DNA of 64,000 nt from Lucinisca nassula (Eukaryota > Mollusca > Bivalvia > Lucinida > Lucinidae), in the NCBI GenBank assembly GCA_963580285.1, contig OY757026.1, forward strand, positions 86,216,651 through 86,280,650, in the 5' to 3' direction. How positions within the stretch are numbered: position 1 is the stretch's first letter; the number at the start of each line of letters is the position of its first letter. The translations under genes were made by a program, and so were the position numbers. Shown one piece after another: positions 20,210-32,200 of this stretch. Under the pieces are notes generated by a model. The model was not told the DNA's origin, did no database searches, and saw only the letters and a program-made list of their open reading frames with translations.

Positions 20210-23200
20210 CTGCAAGACATGAATTCAAAATAAACAGTATAATTCCTATATTAAGACAACCTTTGGGACTGTTCAAAAGTGGTCTTTAAGACCACTTTTG
20301 AACGGTTCCAAAGGTGGTCCACTACCAGAGGACACTGTGGACAGAAAACACAAAGAAAAATTAAGTGCATCCTTCAAATTAAGCTTTGTAAAGCAGAATT
20401 AGTCTTAAATTTAGGTGGCCTTAATAGCGGAATTTCACGGTATTTGTTAGGATTTAAATGATAAGTCAACATTTGTGGGTCATTTTCTATTGTCTGTCAG
20501 GGATAGAAGAAACAAATATTGTCGCATGAAAGCATAGCTCGCCTTTTCACCTTCAAGTTATAAGGTAAAATTACAGAACCATGAAATATAGGTCACACTC
20601 ACCTAGATATATTTTGAGATCAATGATCAGGCCACATGGAACATATACGTCAGATATTACATTTCAGAATCACATTGTGTCTGAATTATAAGGCAAAATC
20701 ATTGAACCATGAAAATAGCTCACACAGACCTAGATATATTACTATGTCAATCATCTGGTCACATGGAACTTATAATTCAGGATTGAAGTTTCCCCCCCCA
20801 AAAAAAATAGTTTTCAAAACATTTGGCAGAATCACTGAATCATGAAATATAGGTCACACTGACCTACATATATTTTGAGGTCAGTCATCTGGTTACACTG
20901 AATATCCCAGGTATAACATTTCTCCATCAAAACCTAGATATACATTGAGGTAAATCATCGGGCCCGATGGAACTCATAATCCAGGTGAGACATATCTGCA
21001 TCAAATAGTATTCAAGATAATAGTGAAAATCACTGAAACATGAAATTTGGGTCTCACTGACCTACATATTATTCGAGGTCATACATGGGGTCACATGGGA
21101 TAAATAATCCAGGTATGATGTTTCTTCATGAAAAAGTATTCAAGATAAAAGGCAAAATCAGTGAACCATGAAATATAGGTCACACTGACCTGGATCTTTT
21201 AAGAGGTAAATCATGGGGTCACATGGAACTAATAATCCAGGTATGACATTTGTCCATCAAATAGTAATCAAGATAATAGGCAAAATCACTGAACCATGAA
21301 ATATAGGTCACACTGACCTGGATCTATTTTGAGGTAAATCATGGGGTCACATGGAACTAATAACCCAGGTATGACATTTCTCCATCAAATAGTATTCAAG
21401 ATAATAAGCAAAGTCACTGAACCATGAAATATAGGTCACAGTGACCTAGATATATTTTGAGGTCAATCATGGGGTTACATGGGACTAATAAACCAGTTAC
21501 ATGTATGACATTTCTGCATCAAATTTGAATACTAAATAGTAATCAATAGGCAAAATCACTGAACCATGAAATATAGGTCACTCTGACCTGGATCTATTTT
21601 GAGGTAAATCATGGGGTCACATGGAACTAATAACCCAGGTATGACATTTCTCCATCAAATAATATTCGAGATAATAGGCAAAATCACTGAACCATGAAAT
21701 ATAGGTCACACTGACCTAGATATATTTTGCGGTCAATTATCGGGTCACATGGAACTTATAATCCATGTATGACATTTTTCCATCAAACAGTATTCAAGAT
21801 AAAAGGCAAAATCACTGAACCATGAAATATAGGTCACAGTGACCTAGATATATTTTGAGGTCAATCATTGGGTCACATGGAACTAATACCCCAGGTATGA
21901 CATTTCTCCAACATATAGTCTTCAAGATATAAGGCAAAATAACTGGACCGAGAAATGTAGGTCACCATGACCTTCACCCTTTTACACTTGAACCAATGTC
22001 ACTTGGTTGGCTGATGTATAACCAATTGTGTCTATTTAGCATAATGGAAAGGTATACCACAAATTACAAAGTTGTCCTAGATTTTGACCCCTAGCCCCAC
22101 CCCATCCCCCCTCCCAGGCATGAACCTATGGGTGTGTTGTCTTGGAATCTCAGAAGGTATCCAAGTTGTAAATATGAATGCTTTGTGATGAGTGACTGCT
22201 GAGATATAAGCATTTCAAAAAATTTAACACAGTATAGCATAGGTGTTCTAGATTTTGAACCCTTGCCCCTTCCAGGGTATGACCCCAGGGGTCTGTTCTG
22301 AACATCAGAAGACCCTCCCAGGTACTTAAGTTCCAAATACCAGTGCTCTGTGATGAGTGACGGTTGAGATATAAGCATTTGAAAAACTTTACCGTTAAAC
22401 GTGTCACGGAATCGCACACGCAAACGCGCATGCAGACGATGGAGGTGACAACAATAGCTCTCCATGTACTTCGTACAGGCGAGCTAATAAAGGATTAACA
22501 GGAGAGAAAGAGGAAAATCAAAGTGTAGAAACAGACGCCACAACAAATTTATGGTCTACCCTTACCAACTGGTAGGACAGCAGGCCTTGCCCAACTGTAA
22601 GCCAATATCAATTGGGCACCCCGAGACTAAGATATAAGACACCTTCCCCTCACCCAACCACCAATTATTTGTAAACTGTATCTATCTCGAGATAAGATGT
22701 AACGAGGAAATTGTTAGAATCGTATGCTGTGGGTACCAGACAGTGATTTTAAACATTATCCTATATATAAGACTTTTGGTTTCATTGGGCAGCAGGGCTT
22801 GAGATGTCATTTCATCACAGTGCCGGGTAAAATTCCCACAAGTGGAAGCAACGTCTCCAAAAATGACCTAAATTGTGTTAATGGGGACATTAAAGCCATC
22901 TGATCAGGATCTACACTATTTGTCATTCAGTTAGTGAATGAATACATGATTGGTTGTTTGATTTGAGGTTTAGGTCATTTTTGAGACGTTGCTTCCAATT
23001 TTGTGGGACTTTCCACCCAAACACTGTCAGAGATGAAATGACATCTCCATCCCTGCCGCCCAATGAAGCCAATAGGGTTTTTATGCAATGACCGTCCGAC
23101 TCACACCACTTTGCCTAGGCAGGCTTAGCCCTTCAAAGTGTTTGTGAGGTCAGTTTCAACTTTGCGTGGAAGCATCATGCAGCCCAATCTATTTCTCCAA

Positions 23201-26200
23201 GCCCCAATGGGCGGGGGCCGAATTCGATTGGTTGACAGACAGAAATGGGTGGGGAAAAATTAATACATTCAACAGGACAAGGGCTAACAATTGTCCACCA
23301 CATACATTTTTATTGAGCAATATTTACTCTTATTCTGCTATTCACGGCAATGCCTAACTTTGCAAAAAGTTATTCTGCTATTCACGACACAATGCCTAAA
23401 TTTGCAAAATGTGTCATATTATATATTTCCAAATAAGTAGAATATAATATATCGGGATAATTTGAGCACATATCTTCTTTTCTTCATTAAAATATATGCA
23501 GTTCATGCTCAATTTCTTGCCACCACGTTTACCCAACTAAAGTTTTCCTGGACAGGCTCATATACAAGCCCGGCCCCCGCCCATAGGGGCTTGAAGAAAT
23601 ATATGGGCTGCATGATGCTTCCACGCAGAGCTGAATCCGGCCCGCACACTAGTACTGGTAAACCACTTAGAGGATCTAAGCCTGTCCAGGAACCGTGGTG
23701 CGAGGCGGACTGCCCATGCTAATAAACCCTATTGGTTTCATTGGGCGACAGGGCTTGAGATGTCATTTCATCTCAATGTCGGGTAAAAGTCCCACAAAAT
23801 TGGAAGCAACGTCTCCAAAATGACCTTTAAAGTGTTGACGGGGACGTTAAACCTCAAATCAAACAAACAAATCATATACAAGCCATTTACCAGTATAATA
23901 CATGTTCTTCTAGATACTGAATTAAGGTTTAACATCCCCTTCAACACTATACAGGTCATTTTTGAGACGTTGCTTCCAATTTTTTGGGACTTTTATCCGA
24001 CATGAGATGAAATGACATCTCAAGCCCTGTCACCTAATGAAAGAAAAAAGCTTAAATGCATTGGACAGTCTGATTCACACCACTTTGCCTGGGCAGGCTT
24101 AATAGAAGTAGCGGCAATGATCAGGAATCGATACAATCAACCCACAGCTCCTATCAGAGACACCAAAGAGAAAGAAACACAAACATGAAACAACAGACCC
24201 TTATGGAAACATCAATAGCAGAAAGCCAAAAGGACAGTTACTTTCCCACAAAATGGCCAATAGGCTATCCAAAACAAAAATAATATAAGCGACACAAACA
24301 CCCAAAGACAAACCACAACATGAATAAACCGCGACAGAAGAACACAATCCTCGCCCTTACTACCTTCCGATGGGCAAATGCAAAAGAAACTGACAAAAGC
24401 CCTACTTAACGAAGTGGAAGAGAGAGAATGACTGAACAAAAGATTTAACCAATTGCATGCGGGAAACCCCTAAAGGGCTACCTTGGCAAACACTGCAGGC
24501 CCAGATTAGATGCCCGAGAACTCGGCGTCTGATCAGGGCCTGCACTAATTGCCAACAGAATTTTCCTTAAAACAAGAGGACCATGATGGCTCTGGATCGC
24601 TCACCTGATCCATAGAGTAACAAGTGGGCCCCGGGGAGGGCCATTATTGACCCCAGGGTTATAATGTGCATAATGTTGAGGAAGGGAGGTCTAAAAAGGT
24701 GAATCTTCATACCAAATATCAACAAAGGCTATAATTTGAACAATCTTGGCAAAGGTCCACTAGATGAAGCTACACAACAAATATCAAAGACCTGGGCCTT
24801 GCGGTTTCAGAGAAGAAGATTTTTTAAAGATATTCCTTACATAAGCCTATGTAAAACAAAATGGCCCCGGGGCAGGGAAATTTTTGGCCTCAGGGCTATA
24901 ATTTAAACACTCTTGATAGAGGTCCACTAGATGAAGCTTCACACCAAATATCAAAGACCTGGGCCTTGTTGTTTCAGAGAAGAAGATTTTCAAAGATTAT
25001 CTCTATTATAAGTCTATGTAAAACCAAAGGGCCCTGGGGCGGGGGCATTTGTGGCTCCAGGGCTATAATTTGAACAATCTTGGTAGAGGTCCACTAGCTG
25101 AAGCTTCATACCAAATGTCAAAACCCTAGGCCTTGTGGTTTCAGAGTAGAAGATTTTTCAAGGTTTTCCCTATATAAGTCTATGAAAAACCAAAGGGCCC
25201 CGGGGCGGGGGCATTTTTGGCCCCAGGGCTATAATTTGAACAATCTTGATAGAGGTCCACAAGATGAAGCTTCATACCAAATATCAAAGACCTGAGCCTT
25301 GCAGTTTCAGAGAAGAAGATTTTTAAAGATTTTCCCTAAATAAGCCTATGTTAAACCAAAGGGCCCCGGGGCGGGGGCATTTTTGGCCCCAGCACTATAA
25401 TTTGAACAGTCTTGGTAGGGGTCCAGTAGATGAAGCTTCATACCAAATAGCAAAGACCTAGGCCCTGCAGTTTCAGAGAAGAAGATTTTTTAAAGTAAGC
25501 CCATGTCAAACCAAAGGGCCCTGGGGCGGGGGCATTTTTGGCCCCAGCACTATAATTTGAACAATCTTGGTAGGGGTCCACTAGATGAAGCTTCATACCA
25601 AATATCAAAGACCTGGGCCTTGCAGTTTCAGAGAAGAAGATTTTTAAAGATTTTCCCTATATAAGCCCATGTAAAACCAAAGAGCCCTGGGGCGGGGGCA
25701 TTTTTGGCCCCAGCACTATAATTTGAACAATCTTGGTAGGGGTCCATAAGATGAAGATTCATACTAAATATCAAGGACCTGGGCCTTGCAGTTTCAGAGA
25801 AGAAGATTTTTAAAGATTTACCCTATATAAGCCCATGTAAAACCAAAGGGCCCTGGGGCGGGGGCATTTTTGGCCCCAGCACTATAATTTGAACATTCTT
25901 GGAAGGGGTCCACTAGATGAAGCTTCATACCAAATATCAAAGACCTGGGCTTTGCGGTTTCAGTAAAGAAAATTTTTAAAGATTTTCACTATATAAGCCT
26001 ATGTAAAACCAAATGGCCCGGGGGCGGGGGCATCTTTGGCCCCAGCACTATAATTTGAACAATCTTGGTAGGGGTCCACCAGATGAAGATTCATACCAAA
26101 TATCAAAGACCTAGGCCTTGCAGTTTCAGAGAAGAAGATTTTTAAAGATTTTCCTTATATAAGCCCATGTAAAACCAAAGGGCCCTGGGGCAGGGGCATT

Positions 26201-29200
26201 TTTGGCCCTAGCACTATAATTTGAACAATCTTGATAGAGGTCCACAAGATGACGCTTCATACCAAATATCAAAGACCTGGGCCTTGCGGTTTCAGAGAAG
26301 CAGATTTTTAAAGATTTTCCCTATATAAGCCTATGTAAAACCAAAGGGCCCGAGGGCGGGGGCATCTTTGGCCCCAGCACTATAATTTGAACAATCTTGG
26401 TAGGGGTCCACCAGATGAAGCTTCATATCAAATAGCAAAGACCTGGGCATTGCAGTTTCAGAGAAGAAGATTTTTTAAAGATTTTCCCAATATAAGCCCA
26501 TGTAAAAACAAAGGGCCCTGGGGTGGGGGCATTTTTGGCCCCAGCACTATAATTTGAACAATCTTGGTAGGGGTCCACTAGATGAAGCTTCATACCAAAT
26601 ATCAAAGACCTGGGCCTTGCAGTTTCAGAGAAGAAGATTTTTAAAGATTTTCCCTATATAAGCCCATGTAAAACCAAAGGGCCCTGGGGCGGGGGCATTT
26701 TTGGCCCCAGTACTATAATTTGAACAATCTTGGTAGGGGTCCACTAGATGAAGCTTCAAACCAGATATCAAAGACCTGGGCCTTGCAGTTTCAGAGAAGA
26801 AGTTTTTTTAAGTTTTCGGTGAAAAAATCTATTTTTGGCTCCTGTGACCTATATAAGCAACAGACCAGAACCATTTGAACAACTTTGAAAGGGGACCACC
26901 TAAGGATCATTCCTGTGAAGTTTGGTCAAAATCCGCTCAGTGGTTTAGGAGGAGATGTCGTTTGGCCCCAGTACTATAATTTGAACAATCTTGGTAGGGG
27001 TCCACTAGATGAAGCTTCAAACCAAATATCAAAGACCTGGGCCTTGCAGTTTCAGAGAGGAAGTTTTTTTAAGTTTTCGGTGAAAAAATCTATTTTTGGC
27101 TCCTGTGACCTATATGTGCAACAGACCAGAACCATTTGAACAACTTTGAAAGGGGACCACCTAAGGATCATTCCTGTGAAGTTTGGTCAAAATCCGCTCA
27201 GTGGTTTAGGAGGAGATGTCGTTTGAAGAAATTGTTTACGCACGCACGGACGCACGGATGGATGCATGCACGCACGACGGACAAAAAGTGATCCCAAAAG
27301 CTCACCTCGTCACTACGTGACGGTGAGCTAAAAATAGAATAAAAATGAAAAAAATAGGCCTGAAACCCCTTATATGACAAATGGACTTGTCCAACATATA
27401 GCAATAGAAGAGTCCACTAGTATACAATGGGTTGATGATCCATGAAAGAATGTTGCTGGCCCAACAGATATTGAGCCTGAAACCTGATGATCACGAGTCA
27501 GACGCACATCTGTCTGAGCTAACGAGGCTGATGCCTCAGGGTATAGCTGAGTACCCACAATTCTAGCAAGAAATAAAGGAAACTAAAGAACGCATTCATA
27601 GAGGATCTTACATGAGTGTCCATGTATTATTGAATTTATTAAACGAGTTGAGGAAAAGGGATAAAATGCGAGGCTTCGCCGAGCATTTTATCCCTTTTCC
27701 TCAGCGAGTTTAATAAATTGTTGACATAGAGGATCTTACATGAGTGTCCATGTATTATTGAATTTATTAAACGAGTTGAGGAAAAGGGATAAAATGCGAG
27801 GCTTCGCCGAGCATTTTATCCCTTTTCCTCAGCGAGTTTAATAAATTGTTGACATAGAGGATCTTACATGAGTGTCCATGTCTTATTGAATTTATTAAAC
27901 GAGTTGAGGAAAAGGGATAAAATGCGAGGCTTCGCCGAGCATTTTATCCCTTTTCTTCAACGAGTTTAATAAATTCAATACTGCATTAGCACGAATGAAA
28001 GATTCTATTTATCATATGACATTTAAAGCGCATTTTATCACGATTGTTTACAAAAATGTCAATATTCCACTGTTAGTAAATGCGAGGTCGTACATGTAAC
28101 GTTATGGGACGTAACTAGCTAATTTGCATATTTAATCCACTAGTGGATTATCGAAAATATTACATGGCTTTATTACACTCTCAGACGCGACGTCATATGA
28201 TAAAATGGTATGTCATCCAAAATCCCCATGCTTCGGGTGGAGCCAAATGTAACGCTACTGTTGCATGCCCTCATCATGTAAGGAAGCCATGTAACAAATT
28301 TGTATTCTGGCTGATGGTTAAAGATGAGATAGCGTGATGGATAGACAGATTGACAGAAGTGTTCACAATATTCCTAACTATTCTTGTAGGGCTGGCTAAT
28401 CGGAGCTGAAAAGATAATCGATTATCAGTCCCGTCATTGCGATCGATAATCGATTAGTAATCGCAAAGGTTTTTGTCATAATTTTACCTGTCTGGCTTTC
28501 TTCTGAGCATGACTCTTACCAAATGTTGCACTTTACCATATATATTTTTGAACAGACAGGCCTGAGCAAACAGTGTAGACCCAGGTGAGATGCCGCAGAA
28601 TGTGGCGTCTCATCAGGGTCTGCACTGTTTGCCACTCATCCAGCTATTTTAAGTATAACTTTGGGTAGTAAATTGTACCTATCAAGTAATAGATTAAAAG
28701 CAAATCAGAAATGATAATCATTTTTGTTAAACTTATCGATCGATTATACGATTAATCGTGTCACCCTTACAATGTTGTTTTGAATATTAGCCCTTATCCT
28801 GCTCAACACGACAACACCTACGTTTACAACAGTGTGGGTCCAGATCAGATGGCTTCTAATGAAGTCATCTGATCAGGTTCTACACTGTCATGTTGGTGAG
28901 TGAGTGAGTTTGTGTTTTATGTTCCACCAACAGCTAAGGTCATACGGAGACGGGACCTCGGTTTAAAGACTCATCCAAAAGTCTGGAGAAGCCAAGGATC
29001 GTTCCTTGCGACCCCTGGTAACCTCTATGCCGTCATGTTGGTGGTGAATTTAATAAATGCATTATTTCAAGTACAATGTAATTTGTTTGGTTGATAGTCA
29101 GAAATGGGTGTGGCTAAATTAATTTACTCAGAAGGATAAGGGGGTTAAAACATGTCACAGTGACTACCTGTATAAATACTGCCTGAATTCAGTTACTCAA

Positions 29201-32200
29201 AAAAACACATTACAACTAGAGCTATCACTAAAGGTGATGAATACCCCCACAAAAACTGCCTTGATAGTACAACAGCGGCATTTTGCAATTTTTTTACTTG
29301 AAAGGGGCAATAACTATGTCGAAAATTGACGAATTGTAGTGGAAATCGAACTTGACCTGTATTTTATGATGTTACATCAGTCTACCAAAAATTATAAAAA
29401 TCGGTGAAGCGCTTTTTGAGTTATCGTCTGGAAACCAAGTCAACAGACCGACTGACCGACCGACAGACCGACAAGCTCACTCCTATATACCCCCCAAAAT
29501 TTCATTTGTGGGGGTATGACTAACCTGTATTAAGCAAGACCTGTCTTTAGCAAAGCACATTTTTGTTTATGTTTGCTTAAACCTTACCCTGCTGAATATA
29601 TTAACAAAACCACACCCATTACCAGCTATCAGCCAATCAGATTACTTGATATATTCATTCAATTGATAAACTGCATGACAAGCAGAAGCTTCAGAAGCCA
29701 TCTGATCTGGTTCTGCACTGTTTGAAAAGATAGTAGTCCTGTCGAACTGTCTTCAGGTTTAGGCATTAGATTTTGTTAATTTATGATATCTGAATAGATA
29801 GGCAATAATTTTCTTTCACCTTTCTTCTTTTGGGTAGTTGTATAGGTCTATGTGTATTAAAACTGGTTTATTAATTGGGCATTTTTTTTTCAATTTATAT
29901 TGTGAAATTTGGATTAGTTCCATTAGCATGTAATATTATTATTGGAAAAAAACATTATTTGTTATTTAATAGATCTGCTCTGGCAGTGGTTTGTTCTGAC
30001 AGTAATAAATCACAGTTTTAATGTCAGTTTTTCATAAATCAAATCAGGAGAGCGTTGCACGCATGATTTGTCTTCTTAAAACTGACTGACAAACTGATTT
30101 ATTACTCAACAAATCACAGACAAGAGCCTATCAATTTCTATACTAACACACTAGAAATTGACAATAGTTTTGTTGTTTCCTTCAAATTTGCCTACATTCT
30201 GCCTTTGTTAGAAGAAATCCCACCAACATTATTGACTATCACACACATTTGTTCTTGTGTGATATTTTTGATGCTAGAAAATAATACTTAGCCGTCAAAT
30301 GTTAATTGAAACTACAAGTGACGTCATTAAACGGCGGATTTTAAAGACGTCACTAGACATGCTCTTTGGACTAGTGATTTGTTGTGTACTAGAACACAGT
30401 TCAATTTCATAGCCTATATAGGTGTGATGTGTAAGAATTTGATTTTAAGGCCATTTTATGATATAGGAGTTCAGTTTTCCATCTGTTGTCAAGCTGGCAA
30501 CATCTACAAGCACCCTAACTTTGACTGTAATGTACATTTCACACACAGCCTTTGGCAGAATTCTTGTTCTTTCACTGAACCTATTTCCCCCAAAACTTCA
30601 CATTACCATAACACGGCCATGAACATAGTGCATTTGTTAATCTCAAAAAAGGACAAAATGAAACTTTATGATATTTTTCTTATTCTTACTCCAAACATAG
30701 GTTGAAGGTGCTCGTTAGAACCGCCTCATCGAGACGGTTCTTACAAGTACCCACAACCTATGTCTTGGAGCAGAAATAAAGAAAATAATGTATACCCCAT
30801 ACACCCCATATTTCTCTATATAAAGTGGGGTTTAGAGGGGTGTTCATTTCAAGGACTTGTTCATGTGATGAAATGTCATAGTTTTACTCTGATATACATG
30901 TAAGCTTCAATCACTTGTAATTCTGATTTATTTATGAATCATATGAGCCGGGGCACAGCATTTACACAACTTATATGTTCCGATGATGTTTGCCCAGCGA
31001 AGAATCAGATCTGAGTCTTCGCTGGACGCACATGTAAATTGTAGGAAATGCTGTGCCCCGGCTCATATGATTTGTTGTTAATATTCTTGTTAATGTTTTT
31101 ACCTGCTAATGCCTGCCCTGTACAAGTAAACCATAATAGCCTGAGTCACACCTGAAGGTTCCTACCCAACACTCACTCATGATCTTTTTTTTTTTTTTTT
31201 TTTTTGGTTTGGGTTTTACGGCCCTTTCAAGATTATTTCACTCATATCGAGCCGATCGTTAATCATAGGTGGGCGAAAGCCGGAGTACCCGGAGAAAAAA
31301 CACCTGACCTTCCGTTGCAGAACTTGGCGTCTCACACGTGACCCGAGCGAGGCTCGAACCCACAGCGGTGAGAGACCTAATGACTAAGAGTCAGCGCTCT
31401 TATCCATTAGGCCACGGAGGCCCGTACACTCATGATCTATTACCACTTATCATAGCAACAGATAAGATCGGTAGGAAGGATAGTTTTCCTTATTTCCCAA
31501 TATAAACCTACGTTGTGGGTATTCATTAGAACCGCCTCGTCGAGGCGGTTCTAATGAATACCCACAACATAGGTTTTTATGGAGATTTGACAAAAACTAT
31601 CCTTCAATTATGACAAAATACGAACCTTATCTGTTGCTATGATTAACAATACCAGAACCCTTACCATTCTTTGATTAACCCTTATCTTGCTGTTCAGGAC
31701 AACCCCTATCTTTGCAAACAGTATAGATCCAGATCAGATGGCTTCTGATCAGGATCTACACTGTTTGACATTCAATTTATGAATTTGTAGCAATAAATTA
31801 CATCAAGTAATTTGATTTGTTGATAGACAGAAATGGGTGTGGCTTAAATGAATATTCAGCAAGATAAGGGTTAATGATCTACAGAGGTATGTGCACAGCC
31901 AACTTATGGGAGTGGCCGTTTGACTTCTTACATGAAGCTACATTTAATCCTGTTCACACTGACATTCGATATAATGAAAAACTTGTATGACAATTGTGGT
32001 CAAACGAATCCTTACCTCAAGATGAGATGGTTAATGGAGACCTTCAAAGCTAATGGAGACATTAAAGGTGCATTATTGAGCTACCGGGTCTCAATTTTTT
32101 TTTTCTGGTTTTTATCTTAAATGCATACTCCTTTGTCATGTGTATACTTTTGGAGCCAAATACAGCTTCAGAACTTTGTGAAAATTGTCGTTTTTATTCG

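Noticed and set aside
20513..22487. CRISPR-like array
   Set aside because: Units are contiguous about 130-bp tandem repeats with no unique spacers, in a eukaryotic intron.
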